Source: Chitinophaga sp.
GTDB taxonomy: Bacteria; Bacteroidota; Bacteroidia; Chitinophagales; Chitinophagaceae
NCBI RefSeq assembly: GCF_019236475.1
Contig: NZ_JAFAIX010000012.1
Coordinates: 992,001-1,056,000 of the forward strand
Length of the DNA stretch: 64,000 nt
Direction: 5' to 3'
The notes beneath the pieces were generated by a model, which made no database searches, was not told the DNA's origin, and saw only the letters and a program-made list of their open reading frames with translations. The translations under genes and the position numbers were made by a program. Positions within the stretch are counted from its first letter, which is position 1. Each line of letters starts with the position of its first letter. This document shows, piece by piece, positions 45,341 through 54,184 of this stretch.

Positions 45341-45992
45341 TAAATCCCTGCCTGTGAAAAACGCAGCATTGTTTGTTAGCTCCATTTTAATTGTACTGTT
45401 ATTATTCAGATCCTGCATGCAGCAGGCGCGTATCAGCCTATTGGAGAGTAGTATAACGGAGACGCCTATATTGAAACATTATGAGGATAAATCAGGTTTG
45501 CAACATACGGTAACCCCTGTAAAACCTGTATTGCCTGGCACTGCAACAATTAAAAACGTTATTAGTAAAACACCTATTCCGGAAAAGCAGGTACTGCATG
45601 TTACTGCTGCCAGCACGATTACAAGAGATACCATTTTTATCAAAGAACAAGTGAAACCAGCGGATACACTTCAGTTTGACTATGAGGATAAATGGATCAG
45701 TATTCACGGAAAATGGAACGACTCTCTAATGCTCTCCTACGCCATGCGCGATAGCATTTGGTTTGTTAACTACTGGAAAAAGAAAGGGTTGTTTCGCAAA
45801 GAGGAATTTATGGATGGTTTCAGTGCTAATCCCCATACCAGTATCAGCGGCCTTTCAGCCATCAGTACCGGATCACGGAAACAAGCGCCTATGCGGATTT
45901 CTATAGGTCCTTCATTAGGCTATCACTATGCTGGCGGTAAATTTTCATGGAGCGTAGGTGTGGGCATACAATACAACATTATAAGATTTTAA
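45333..45992 (+). CDS. Spanin-like membrane protein
   Basis: A protein of about 219 aa, starting at GTG 45333 (TTG 45327 or GTG 45354 are also possible) and overlapping the holin stop. One N-terminal membrane helix (about 12-28, ending FRSC), a Pro/Thr-rich stretch (VTPVKPVLPGTATI) and a C-terminal beta-rich domain with repeats of Gly/Tyr (SIGPSLGYHYAGGKFSW) that looks like an outer-membrane strand. This bridging topology in the lysis cassette suggests a spanin-like role; DUF6808 is another possible label. Confidence 0.5.
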   Translation: MNNKSLPVKNAALFVSSILIVLLLFRSCMQQARISLLESSITETPILKHYEDKSGLQHTVTPVKPVLPGTATIKNVISKTPIPEKQVLHVTAASTITRDTIFIKEQVKPADTLQFDYEDKWISIHGKWNDSLMLSYAMRDSIWFVNYWKKKGLFRKEEFMDGFSANPHTSISGLSAISTGSRKQAPMRISIGPSLGYHYAGGKFSWSVGVGIQYNIIRF

Positions 45993-46000
45993 ATTAACTC

Positions 46001-46465
46001 ATGACACTCTCAGAAAAAGTATTGGCAGTAGCCCTTAGTCAGGAAGGTGTTGCAGAGCATCCTAAAGGAAGTAACAGCGGACCAGAAGTAAATCAATACC
46101 TGAAAAGTGTAGGTCTTGGTCCTGGTGCCTCTTGGTGTATGGCGTTTGTTTACTGGTGTACAGAGCAAGCCTGCAAAGCGATCGGCGTAAAAAATGGGCT
46201 GGTAAAAACAGGAGGCGTATTGCTGCAATGGCGTACCACCAGTTTAAAGAAAGTAACCAGTTATGGCGCCGTAAAACCCGGATCCATTTTTATCATGGAT
46301 TATGGTAATGGTTTCGGACATACAGGGTTTGTGATTAAGGTAGAGAAAGACACGATTCACACGGTAGAAGGAAACACCAATAATGACGGTAGCAGAGAAG
46401 GATATGAAGTAGCCGTTAGACGGCGTAAACTGGCCACCATAAAAGGTTTTATCCTGCTTGATTAA
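46001..46465 (+). CDS. CHAP/TIGR02594-type endolysin
   Basis: A 154 aa cytoplasmic hydrolase without signal peptide. The catalytic cysteine C46 in GASWCMAFVYW, His107 in GFGHTGFVI and Glu123/Asn125 in VEGNTNN form the papain-like triad. It should cut peptidoglycan amide or endopeptide bonds, releasing the particles after holin action. It sits 8 bp after the spanin-like gene and 50 bp before the sheath gene. Confidence 0.88.
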   Translation: MTLSEKVLAVALSQEGVAEHPKGSNSGPEVNQYLKSVGLGPGASWCMAFVYWCTEQACKAIGVKNGLVKTGGVLLQWRTTSLKKVTSYGAVKPGSIFIMDYGNGFGHTGFVIKVEKDTIHTVEGNTNNDGSREGYEVAVRRRKLATIKGFILLD

Positions 46466-46514
46466 GATAGTTTTCATATCAATTATTATATATCCATTTT
46501 ACAAATAATGAGAA

Positions 46515-47744
46515 ATGGCAAGACCTAAAGTAAATATCTCAACAACCAATGGAAATCTGGGCGGATTAGCTCCCAGTGTAGACGGCGTTGCCGGTCTTAT
46601 CGTGGCTGTGGCCCAAGCGCCAGTAGCTGGTTACAATACCCCTGTACTTATCAGAAGTAAAAAGCAGGCAGCAGATGCATTGTCGCAGCCAGCGAACGTA
46701 CAGGCACTACAGGCCATCCAGGAAGGTTTTTTTGCGGAAGCACCGGAAGGTTCTAAACTCTATTGCCTGTTTGTTCCCCAGACATCCAAGCTAGAAGACA
46801 TGGCAGCTCCTGCAATCGCTGAAAAGCTCCTCAATTTCGCAGGTGGTACTATCAGCTTGCTGGCCCTGGCAAAATTCCCTGCCACAGGTTATACACCAGT
46901 AGTAACAGAGGGGTTAGATCAAGATGTGGTGAAAGCTGCATCTGCACTGCAAACCCTTGCACAGAGCTGGTTTGATCTCCGTAAACCTTTCCGTGCATTT
47001 GTACAGGGTTATGGCTTTACGAAAGCATCAGAACTGAAAGATTTTTCTGCAGAGAAAAAAGACAATGTTGGTATCGTTCTCGGTACTGTGAATGACAACA
47101 GTGTAACAGCAGTATTGTTAGCGCTGGGGCGTGCAGCGAAAGTGCCTGTAATGCGCAACATTGGAAGAGTGAAATCCGGCAGCCTTGCTATCGCTGATAG
47201 CGCTGTGGTAAAATTGGGCAGCAACAACGCGGATGCTATGGAGAATGCAGACCTGGAATCCATCTGGGAAAAGCGTTTCATCGCTTTCGAGAGAAATGAA
47301 GCAGCACCGGGCTATCTGTTCAATGACGATAACATGCTGGGTACTCCAACAAGCGACTACTCCAGCCTGCGCAACGGCAGAACAATCGACAAAGCCGTGC
47401 GTATCGCTTATGAGGTGTACTACAACGAATTGAAAGATGATGTAGAAGTAGACAAAAACGGACGTTTGAGCGTGGCTATTGAAGCTGCACTGGAACTGCG
47501 CATTGAGGAAGCTATTGGTCGGAGAATGAATGGTGAGATTAGTCGTAATGCAGATGGAAGTCCCGCTGTTGAGGCGATGGTAAACCCTGATCCAGAGCAA
47601 TTTGCAGGTATGTATAGTGCTGCTGGTATTGATAGCCCTAATCTCAATATCCTCTCTTCTAACCATGTATACATCTTCGTACGTATCAGACCTAAAGGCT
47701 GTGTAAAATACATCGACGTATATCTCGGATATACCACTGTTTAA
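46515..47744 (+). CDS. Contractile tail sheath protein
   Basis: A 409 aa protein of the tail sheath family: N-terminal region ending in NLGGLAPSVDGVAGLIVAVAQAP, a central domain, and C-terminal IYFVRIRPKGCVKYIDVYLGYTTV-type end (the strand exchanged between neighbouring subunits). It forms the outer contractile cylinder. It starts the tail operon; no portal or head gene precedes it. The frame has a clear ATG at 46515. Confidence 0.9.
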   Translation: MARPKVNISTTNGNLGGLAPSVDGVAGLIVAVAQAPVAGYNTPVLIRSKKQAADALSQPANVQALQAIQEGFFAEAPEGSKLYCLFVPQTSKLEDMAAPAIAEKLLNFAGGTISLLALAKFPATGYTPVVTEGLDQDVVKAASALQTLAQSWFDLRKPFRAFVQGYGFTKASELKDFSAEKKDNVGIVLGTVNDNSVTAVLLALGRAAKVPVMRNIGRVKSGSLAIADSAVVKLGSNNADAMENADLESIWEKRFIAFERNEAAPGYLFNDDNMLGTPTSDYSSLRNGRTIDKAVRIAYEVYYNELKDDVEVDKNGRLSVAIEAALELRIEEAIGRRMNGEISRNADGSPAVEAMVNPDPEQFAGMYSAAGIDSPNLNILSSNHVYIFVRIRPKGCVKYIDVYLGYTTV

Positions 47745-47777
47745 TTCTCATTCTATCACAACAAAATTTAAAACAAT

Positions 47778-48203
47778 ATGCCAGTATTTGATTCCAGAGA
47801 GTTTGAATGGGCAGACGTAAAAGTGGTGTTATTCGGTCGTGAGATCTCCGGATTACGCGGACTTACCTTCAAGAAATCCTATGAAAAAGAGGTGATCTAT
47901 GGCGCAGGTAATACTCCACAAGCCGTTCAGCGTGGTAATAAGAAGTATGATGGTACGCTGACTATTTTGAAAAGCGAATTTGATATGCTCAATGAAGCTG
48001 CTGTAGTAGCTGGATTCGATGATATCGTAGACGTTCCAGCCCATCTGATCAGCATTACCTGTACTTATTCCAATGACAGCAAGATTCAAGTGAATCAACT
48101 CCTCAACGTTGAGTTTACCGACTATGAAGACGGTATGAAGCAGGGAGAAAAATTCAAAGAAGTGGCCCTCCCCTTCATCTGCATGAATATCAAAAAATCC
48201 TAA
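47778..48203 (+). CDS. Tail tube protein
   Basis: A 141 aa protein with the tube-family pattern FDSREFEWADVKVVLFGREISGLRGLTFKKSYEKEVIYGAG near the start, ending in beta strands (GEKFKEVALPFICMNIKKS). It forms the hollow inner tube inside the sheath. Gap of 33 bp after the sheath gene. Confidence 0.9.
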   Translation: MPVFDSREFEWADVKVVLFGREISGLRGLTFKKSYEKEVIYGAGNTPQAVQRGNKKYDGTLTILKSEFDMLNEAAVVAGFDDIVDVPAHLISITCTYSNDSKIQVNQLLNVEFTDYEDGMKQGEKFKEVALPFICMNIKKS

Positions 48204-48233
48204 CTAGGTATTAATCTCTTTAAAAAATAAACT

Positions 48234-48542
48234 ATGTCAAAACAACTGATCGGACAGGCTACAGCAGAACAAATTGAAGCCTGGAAAAATGAACACGGAA
48301 AAGTTTATTCCTACAAAGTGGAAGGTAAGGTGTGCTATCTGCGTACCGTGACCCGCGATATCTACAGTCTTGCTGCTACTAAAGTATCCTCTAGCCCTGC
48401 CAAATTCAATGAAACCATTATCAATGGTATCTGGCTGGGTGGCGATGAAAGCATCCGTAAGGAAGACCGCTACTACTTTGGTTTGAGCGACTTTGTTGAA
48501 GATTTGATGAATAAGAAAAAGGGTGAACTGGGGGAGTGCTAG
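48234..48542 (+). CDS. Tail assembly chaperone, first frame
   Basis: A 102 aa protein in the place of Mu gp41 / lambda gpG between tube and tape measure. It begins MSKQLIGQATAEQIEAWKNEHGK and ends in a Lys-rich MNKKKGELGEC. A second ORF overlaps it in the -1 frame from 48536. Chaperones of this class wrap the tape measure during tail assembly. Confidence 0.7.
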   Translation: MSKQLIGQATAEQIEAWKNEHGKVYSYKVEGKVCYLRTVTRDIYSLAATKVSSSPAKFNETIINGIWLGGDESIRKEDRYYFGLSDFVEDLMNKKKGELGEC

Positions 48543-48709
48543 CAAAAGCCGACGGAGACTTTAGTAGCAACTTTGTTCTCTACATCGACCTCCAGTTGCG
48601 GTATTTTCTGGGCATAGACCCATCATCTTTAGATGACGATATGTGGGCACAATACTGGGCTATGCTCGAGAATATCCGCAAAAATGAAGCAAAACAAAGA
48701 ATCTTCTGA
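48536..48709 (+). CDS. Second frame of the tail chaperone (-1 frame)
   Basis: A 57 aa ORF starting at GTG 48536 or reached by a -1 ribosomal shift. Residues: AKADGDFSSNFVLYIDLQLRYFLGIDP, a pattern seen in C-terminal extensions of gpG-GT chaperones. The overlap is 7 bp. The -1 frame holds a TGA at 48524, so a shift must occur in 48527-48542; the G GGG GAG stretch (48530-48536) is the only slip candidate. Alternatively GTG re-initiation makes a separate protein. Confidence 0.6.
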   Translation: MLAKADGDFSSNFVLYIDLQLRYFLGIDPSSLDDDMWAQYWAMLENIRKNEAKQRIF

Positions 48710-48745
48710 TGGCATTAGTCAGAAGATTCTTTCAAAACAAAAGAT

Positions 48746-50512
48746 ATGAGTGCAATTTCCGTTGAGTTACAACAACTCACCAGGTTGGCAGTTGTTATTT
48801 CGCCGACGCTCTCCACGCTATCCCAATTTAGTAATCAAGGCAGTGGCGGAAGAGCCGTCGAAGGGCTTAGCAGTCTTGCTATAAGCGCAGAAAGAGTTTC
48901 GGCGACTTTAAAGTCTTTGAGTCTGAGCATGGGGAACTGTCCATGTCCGGAACCATGTCCGTGCCCATGTGGCGGAGGAGATGACACATTGAAGAAAGCG
49001 GCAGGAGCGGCACCGGATGCGAGTGATTTCACCGGAAAAGTAACCGGCTTACTCGGCCAATGGGCTTCTAAAGTGTGGGAGGCAACAAAAACCAAGCAAC
49101 AGCAGGAAATCACCATGAAAATGGCCTTTGGTAAAGCGGAAGGTAGTGGCATGTTGGAGGAGTTGCAGAAAATGCAGACCCTCACCCCACTTCCTATAGA
49201 TGCGCTGATGCCTGGGGCGGTAGCATTGAAGAATGTCGGAATGGCTACCAAGGAAATCATCCCGATGTTGTACATGCTGGGAGATGTCAGTGGTGGTAAT
49301 AACGAGAAGTTCAAATCGCTCACAGATACATTCGTTAAAATACAAGAAAGCGGCAAACTCACCTCAGATACTTTGGGTGTGCTGAAAGCCGCAGGATTGG
49401 ACCCATTAGATATCATCTCCAAACAATCAGGCATATCGGTTACTACCCTGAAAAAAAGACTGGATGAAGGCCGTATTTCAGTAGATATGGTACGCGGTGC
49501 ATTCCAGGTAGCGACTGCAGAGGGAGGCCATTTTAATGGCCTTTTGGATGAGCAGGCGAATACGATTGATGGAAAATGGAACATTGTCACCGGCAAGCTG
49601 CAAAACATGATGAGTTCACTTGGAGGTGTAGTTGGGCCAGTGGCGGGTGTATTCCTTGATTTTATCAATGGGTTGGTGGATGGTGAAACAGGTGTGTGGA
49701 TGATGACGACGGCAGTTACCAGTCTTGCATTGGCCATGAATATTGGTGGCATAGGCGCTGGGATTATGGCCGTAGGCATGAGTATAGGCGCTGGTGTAAC
49801 GGCTGTTTGGCGAGGTGCTATGGCTGCGCTCAACTTAGTGATGAATATGAATCCAATCGCCAGAATTATATGGCTTGTTATGTTACTAGGTGGTGCATTT
49901 ATTACAGCGTATCAGAAATTGGAAGGGTTCAGGGCATTTATCGATGGTATCGGTGGTAGCTTGAAGAACTTTGGTAAGATGGTAAAGGATTATCTCATCG
50001 ATTCCTTCATGATAGCAGTAGATGCAGTGAAAGGAGCTGTGAAAGTACTTGGGCTCATCTTCAAGGGGGACTGGAAAGGCGCCATGAACGCTGCTGGGGA
50101 AACTGCAGATAAAGTGCAGGCTGGATTTAACAAGCGACTGGTGGATTCCCATCAAAATGCGAATGCAACAGTTGAAGCCTTTAATAAAGCGGAAAAGGCC
50201 AGCAGAGAGAATTTCAAGCGAGAACAAGAACTGGCTAAAATCCAAAAGGACGCGCAACGAAATGGCGGAACGCAGGTTTCACCAACCGTATACGGCACCT
50301 TGAAAACTGATTTACCGGAGCAACCTAAGAATCGTGCTGAGAACATCAATAACAATGGTCCCAGAAGCATTGTAATCAATATCGGAAAACAGATCGAAAA
50401 ACTGGAAGTACATGCACTCAGCGCTAAAGAAGGCGTAGAAGAAATGGGCAACCTGGTGAGGGAAGAAATGCGCAGAGTATTACTGAGTCTGAATGCGATG
50501 CCTGTCAATTAA
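48746..50512 (+). CDS. Tape measure protein
   Basis: A 588 aa protein with the tape measure domain in residues 110-310 (LEELQKMQTLTPLPIDALMPGAVAL, KRLDEGRISVDMVRGAFQ, LLDEQANTIDGKWNIVTGKLQNM), then hydrophobic helices (about 325-400), and a coiled C-terminus. It sets tail length: at the usual rise of about 0.15 nm per residue it would give roughly 85-90 nm. The N-terminal part has an odd CPCPEPCPCPC cluster at 65-75 with five cysteines. Confidence 0.85.
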   Translation: MSAISVELQQLTRLAVVISPTLSTLSQFSNQGSGGRAVEGLSSLAISAERVSATLKSLSLSMGNCPCPEPCPCPCGGGDDTLKKAAGAAPDASDFTGKVTGLLGQWASKVWEATKTKQQQEITMKMAFGKAEGSGMLEELQKMQTLTPLPIDALMPGAVALKNVGMATKEIIPMLYMLGDVSGGNNEKFKSLTDTFVKIQESGKLTSDTLGVLKAAGLDPLDIISKQSGISVTTLKKRLDEGRISVDMVRGAFQVATAEGGHFNGLLDEQANTIDGKWNIVTGKLQNMMSSLGGVVGPVAGVFLDFINGLVDGETGVWMMTTAVTSLALAMNIGGIGAGIMAVGMSIGAGVTAVWRGAMAALNLVMNMNPIARIIWLVMLLGGAFITAYQKLEGFRAFIDGIGGSLKNFGKMVKDYLIDSFMIAVDAVKGAVKVLGLIFKGDWKGAMNAAGETADKVQAGFNKRLVDSHQNANATVEAFNKAEKASRENFKREQELAKIQKDAQRNGGTQVSPTVYGTLKTDLPEQPKNRAENINNNGPRSIVINIGKQIEKLEVHALSAKEGVEEMGNLVREEMRRVLLSLNAMPVN

Positions 50513-50522
50513 AATGTAAACA

Positions 50523-51065
50523 ATGGCGGATTTTGATTTAAAAGAAATATACAGGGATGTGTTCGGCTATGAACCCCCGCAGGATTACAGTATCGCATGG
50601 GCCAGGCCGGAAGAGACTTACAGCAGAAAGGGGCAACCCTATCGCGAGAAGGATATCTATGGAAGAGAATTTTTTCTGCCGATTACCCTAGGAAATTATT
50701 TGTTGCCATTTGCTACCATAGAGATCTCCTGTAAGAAATCGATTGTCCGTACGGCCCTGCCAGAACAACCAGGAACGGTAAAAGAGATCACTGGCAGAGA
50801 GGATTATCAGATCAGCATCAAAGGGATAGCTGTCAATAATAACAACGTATTCCCTGAAACAGAAATTACCAGACTGGAAGAATTGTTTTCCCCTGGCACT
50901 ACGCTGGTATTGCGCAATGTAATCTCGGATATTTTCCTCAGTGGTGCTCATAACGTGGTAATAACAGAATTCAAACTGCTTAGACCCAACAGTGGGGTGC
51001 ACAATGCCAGAGGGTACGAAATGACCCTGGAAAGCGATGATGTTTACACTTTAGAGATGTCTTAA
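50523..51065 (+). CDS. DUF6046-like tail protein
   Basis: A 180 aa protein in the place of Mu gpN/gpU, between tape measure and hub. Beta-rich, with YSRKGQPYREKDIYGREFFLPITLG and GREDYQISIKGIAVNNNNVFPETEI. It matches my recollection of DUF6046 in Bacteroides phages. Probably a structural component near the tail tip. No catalytic motif. Confidence 0.65.
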   Translation: MADFDLKEIYRDVFGYEPPQDYSIAWARPEETYSRKGQPYREKDIYGREFFLPITLGNYLLPFATIEISCKKSIVRTALPEQPGTVKEITGREDYQISIKGIAVNNNNVFPETEITRLEELFSPGTTLVLRNVISDIFLSGAHNVVITEFKLLRPNSGVHNARGYEMTLESDDVYTLEMS

Positions 51066-51066
51066 T

Positions 51067-52068
51067 ATGTTCAAGTTAACAAGTGAGATAAATGTAGGGA
51101 GATACAAAGCCATCAAACCTATATCTGTAAAAATCAGCAAGAGCATTTTTGATTTTGTAGACAAGGCTGTTTTCAAAATGCCGGATGCTGCGAAAATTAT
51201 GAACGGTACTATTCTCGTAAATGATAAAACGGATACAGCACTGCTTTTTAAAGAAGGCGACGAAGTGAGTATCTGGCTGGGTTATAATGATATACTGCAA
51301 GATGAGTTCAAGGGATTCGTTACAAAAGTGAATCATACTTCTCCTGTGGAAATTGAGTGTGAGGGCTATGCTTATCAGCTTAGAGGAGGCTCTAATATCA
51401 ATAAGGTTTATATCAATACTACGCTGAAAAAGGTGTTGCAGGAAATAACAGCAACTACCTCCATCAAGCTGGGAGAGATACCGGATGTAGCCATCGATAA
51501 ATTAACCATTCATGAAAAATCCAGGACGGAAATCTTACTGTTATTGAAGAACTACTACAAACTAGAGTTTTTCTTCAATGGTGATGAACTGAGCGCCAAC
51601 CTGATGTATTTACATAGGGAGGCTGATGTAAAGTACCGACTGGGCTTCAATGTGATAAAGGCAGATGAGCTGAAGCTCAAAAATGGTGGGAAAGACAAGA
51701 TCGTTGTACGGTTTCTCAGTGATAAAAGAAATGGTGAAAAAGTGCAGGGAAAAGTGGGAAGCTCACAAAAAGACGCTAAGGAGGAATTGCTGAAGATTCC
51801 CAGTGTTTCTGAAAAGAAATCTCTGGAAAAGATTGCTGAAAAGCATGCCTATACGCTTTCGTATGAAGGTTATGAAGGCAAGATCGAATGTTTCCTTGTC
51901 CCCTATTGTATCCCCGGATTCAGGGCCTCTTTTGAGGATTTGAAACATCCAGAGAAAAATGGAAACTACTATGTACAGGCTACAGAGGTAACCTATGGCA
52001 AGGAAGGCGCAAGAAGGTCCGTAACAATTGGTGCAAAACTAAGTTCAGATGTCAAAGCAAATAAATGA
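51067..52068 (+). CDS. Baseplate hub protein (gpD/gp44-like)
   Basis: A 333 aa protein of the gp27/gpD hub family: beta-rich domains, ISKSIFDFVDKAVFKMPDAAKIM, a helical segment in the middle, and C-terminal KNGNYYVQATEVTYGKEGARRSVTIGAKL. It forms the central hub under the spike. It overlaps the spike gene by 20 bp. Confidence 0.8.
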   Translation: MFKLTSEINVGRYKAIKPISVKISKSIFDFVDKAVFKMPDAAKIMNGTILVNDKTDTALLFKEGDEVSIWLGYNDILQDEFKGFVTKVNHTSPVEIECEGYAYQLRGGSNINKVYINTTLKKVLQEITATTSIKLGEIPDVAIDKLTIHEKSRTEILLLLKNYYKLEFFFNGDELSANLMYLHREADVKYRLGFNVIKADELKLKNGGKDKIVVRFLSDKRNGEKVQGKVGSSQKDAKEELLKIPSVSEKKSLEKIAEKHAYTLSYEGYEGKIECFLVPYCIPGFRASFEDLKHPEKNGNYYVQATEVTYGKEGARRSVTIGAKLSSDVKANK

Positions 52069-52555
52069 TATCGCGCAGGCGATGGCCAGTTTTTCTTCCA
52101 GATATGGTCCGTTAACCATCTTGCCCGCAACAGCAGGCGAATTCAATGAAAAGGATAATACAATCGCGGTAACCCTGGATAGTGGCCTGGAGATTCCAGA
52201 TGCAAGGCTCAAAAGTGTGGCAAAAGACGGTGGAAAGGTGATAATGGTGCCAGTAAAAGACAGCGTGGTACAAATTGCCAGAATTGAAAACAGCGATGAA
52301 TTTATTGTTATCGCGGTGGATGAAGTCAGTCAGGTTCTGTATTGTATCGGTAAGACCGTTATGAAAATGGACAGCGAAGGCTATTTGTTGAAAAGAGACA
52401 ATGAAACCTTGCGCAAAATTATGGATGACCTCCTGGACGGTATCATGAACATGTGCTTTACTACACAGAGTGGACCTACCGTTAACCTAGTAAATCGTAC
52501 CACTTTCGAACAAATTAAAAATCGGGTAGAAAAATTATTGAAAGATGCTGAATGA
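52049..52555 (+). CDS. Baseplate spike-like protein (gpV/gp45-like)
   Basis: A 168 aa protein with an N-terminal OB-type domain (TIAVTLDSGLEIPDARLKSVAKDGGKVIMVPVKDSVV) and a C-terminal region LKRDNETLRKIMDDLLDGIMNMCFTTQ. It fits the gpV position and length, but no HxH spike-apex motif was seen, so it may carry no metal-capped tip. It overlaps both neighbours. Confidence 0.65.
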   Translation: MSKQINDIAQAMASFSSRYGPLTILPATAGEFNEKDNTIAVTLDSGLEIPDARLKSVAKDGGKVIMVPVKDSVVQIARIENSDEFIVIAVDEVSQVLYCIGKTVMKMDSEGYLLKRDNETLRKIMDDLLDGIMNMCFTTQSGPTVNLVNRTTFEQIKNRVEKLLKDAE

Positions 52556-52757
52556 GACCAGACTGAAAAATAAGATCCGCGCCGCTTTTAGTGAAGAAAA
52601 GGAAGAAAAAGATGCTGCCGCTGCTATGGATAGAATAGCCACTAAACTGGCGCAGGCGGTGATTGAAGAAATAAAACAGATCAGCATTATGTACAATGCC
52701 GGTCTGGTGGCTCCAAACGGGCCAGTATCGGGAACCTTTAATTATACGATATCATGA
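52545..52757 (+). CDS. Small baseplate-associated protein (70 aa)
   Basis: A 70 aa protein with a basic helix NKIRAAFSEEKEEKDAAAAMDRIATKLAQAVIEEIKQI and a C-terminal GPVSGTFNYTIS tail. Small genes of this kind sit between V and W in related phages. It overlaps both flanking genes, so it is translated with them. Function unknown. Confidence 0.7.
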   Translation: MLNETRLKNKIRAAFSEEKEEKDAAAAMDRIATKLAQAVIEEIKQISIMYNAGLVAPNGPVSGTFNYTIS

Positions 52758-53050
52758 TAGATGTGTTATTGGACAATAATTATGATCTCGCTTTTTATGA
52801 GGGTGATCTGCAGTTAGGTGAAAGCGTGTCTCAACATCAACAACTGTTACTCATTGCTAATAAAGGCGACTGGCGGGAACATCCTGCTATTGGCGTAGGC
52901 ATTATGGGATTCCTGAAGGATGATAATCCCGGGGTTTTACTGGGTGAAATCAAGATGGAATTTGAAAAGGATGGAATGATTATTAATGAGATCAGGCTGG
53001 AAGCGACCGGCAGTTTAAATATAGATGCATATTATGGCGACCACAGTTAA
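52754..53050 (+). CDS. gp25/gpW-like baseplate protein
   Basis: A 98 aa protein of the gp25 family with DLQLGESVSQHQQLLLIANKGDWREHPAIGVGI, matching the lysozyme-like fold of the baseplate ring. It initiates the sheath in contractile tails. Overlaps neighbours on both sides. Confidence 0.82.
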   Translation: MIDVLLDNNYDLAFYEGDLQLGESVSQHQQLLLIANKGDWREHPAIGVGIMGFLKDDNPGVLLGEIKMEFEKDGMIINEIRLEATGSLNIDAYYGDHS

Positions 53051-53327
53051 ACCCCAGCAGTGTCTGTTTGATATCGTTTTGCGGGAATCAGGCGCCGCTG
53101 ATGCCATATTTCAAATGGCGCAGGCAAATGATATTAGTATCACAGATGAACTTATCGGCGGACAGTTACTGGAAACAACCAAAGTAACGCCTGTCAACAA
53201 AAGCATCATTACCTACTATCAGCAGCAACAAATTTTTCCGGGTACTTCCATCACCCTGCAAAGCACCAGTACAGCTCGCGGTGGCATTGGGTATATGGGC
53301 ATTGGTATAGACTTCAAGATTAGTTAA
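53034..53327 (+). CDS. LysM-like tail protein X
   Basis: A 97 aa protein from ATG 53034 (a second ATG at 53025 is possible). The LysM-like pattern LFDIVLRESGAADAIFQMAQANDISITDELIGGQLL suits gpX, which helps assemble the baseplate wedges. Ends in a Gly-rich GGIGYMGIGIDFKIS. Confidence 0.72.
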   Translation: MATTVKPQQCLFDIVLRESGAADAIFQMAQANDISITDELIGGQLLETTKVTPVNKSIITYYQQQQIFPGTSITLQSTSTARGGIGYMGIGIDFKIS

Positions 53328-53329
53328 CA

Positions 53330-54184
53330 ATGGCAAGAACAATAGAACAGATACAGTCACTGATTGTAGATAAGGTTAATAATACTCCAGATCTGAAACT
53401 ACTGAACAGTGTTAGCAAAACATCCATTTTTCGTTTATTCATTTACGTTGTCGCATTCTGTCAATGGACGCTGGATCAATTGTTTGACCTGCATAAACAA
53501 GAAGTGTCGGATCTGATTTCCAAAATGAAGCCACATAGTCTGAAATGGTACGCGGAAAAAGCAAAGCGATTTCAGTATGGCTTTAACCTCCCAGCGGAGT
53601 CTGATACTTATGATAATACAGGTATTCCCAATGATCAGGTGGAAGCCAGTAAAATTGTGCATTTCTGCGCAATTGTAGAACAGCCGGATAGCAGAGGTGT
53701 CGTGTCTTTGAGGGTAAAGGCAGCCACTAAGAAAGATGATCTGGATACACTCGATAAGGATCAGTTGATCGCCTTTACGAAGTATATGAATACGGTAAAA
53801 GATGCAGGAGTAAGACTCATCGTCAGTTCCGATAGGGCGGATGATCTTCGGATGAAAATAGACGTGTATTACAATCCATTGGTACTGGGTAGTAATGGCT
53901 CCAGGCTAGATGGCACTGATTCAGATCCTGTACGAACTGCCATAAGAGAATACCTGATGTCCCTACCCTTCAACGGTTCTTTGGTGCTGGCCTATCTTAC
54001 AGATGCCCTCCAAAAGGTAGATGGCGTGGTAATTCCGCAGATTATCCGTGCAGAGGCCCGTTATGGCAACTTGCCCTATAAATCCATTGATCTGATGTAT
54101 CAGCCAGATGCAGGCTATGTACGCATCTGGAGTGAAAAGGATGATTTGGATATCAATTTCATTCCCCAAACCAGCCTTATATAA
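53330..54184 (+). CDS. Baseplate assembly protein J
   Basis: A 284 aa protein of the baseplate J family: N-terminal IEQIQSLIVDKVNNTP, an acidic middle and VVIPQIIRAEARYGNLPYKSIDLMYQPDAGYVRI near the end. It forms part of the wedge that links hub and fibres. It ends in a 1 bp overlap with the next ATG (TAATG). Confidence 0.87.
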   Translation: MARTIEQIQSLIVDKVNNTPDLKLLNSVSKTSIFRLFIYVVAFCQWTLDQLFDLHKQEVSDLISKMKPHSLKWYAEKAKRFQYGFNLPAESDTYDNTGIPNDQVEASKIVHFCAIVEQPDSRGVVSLRVKAATKKDDLDTLDKDQLIAFTKYMNTVKDAGVRLIVSSDRADDLRMKIDVYYNPLVLGSNGSRLDGTDSDPVRTAIREYLMSLPFNGSLVLAYLTDALQKVDGVVIPQIIRAEARYGNLPYKSIDLMYQPDAGYVRIWSEKDDLDINFIPQTSLI

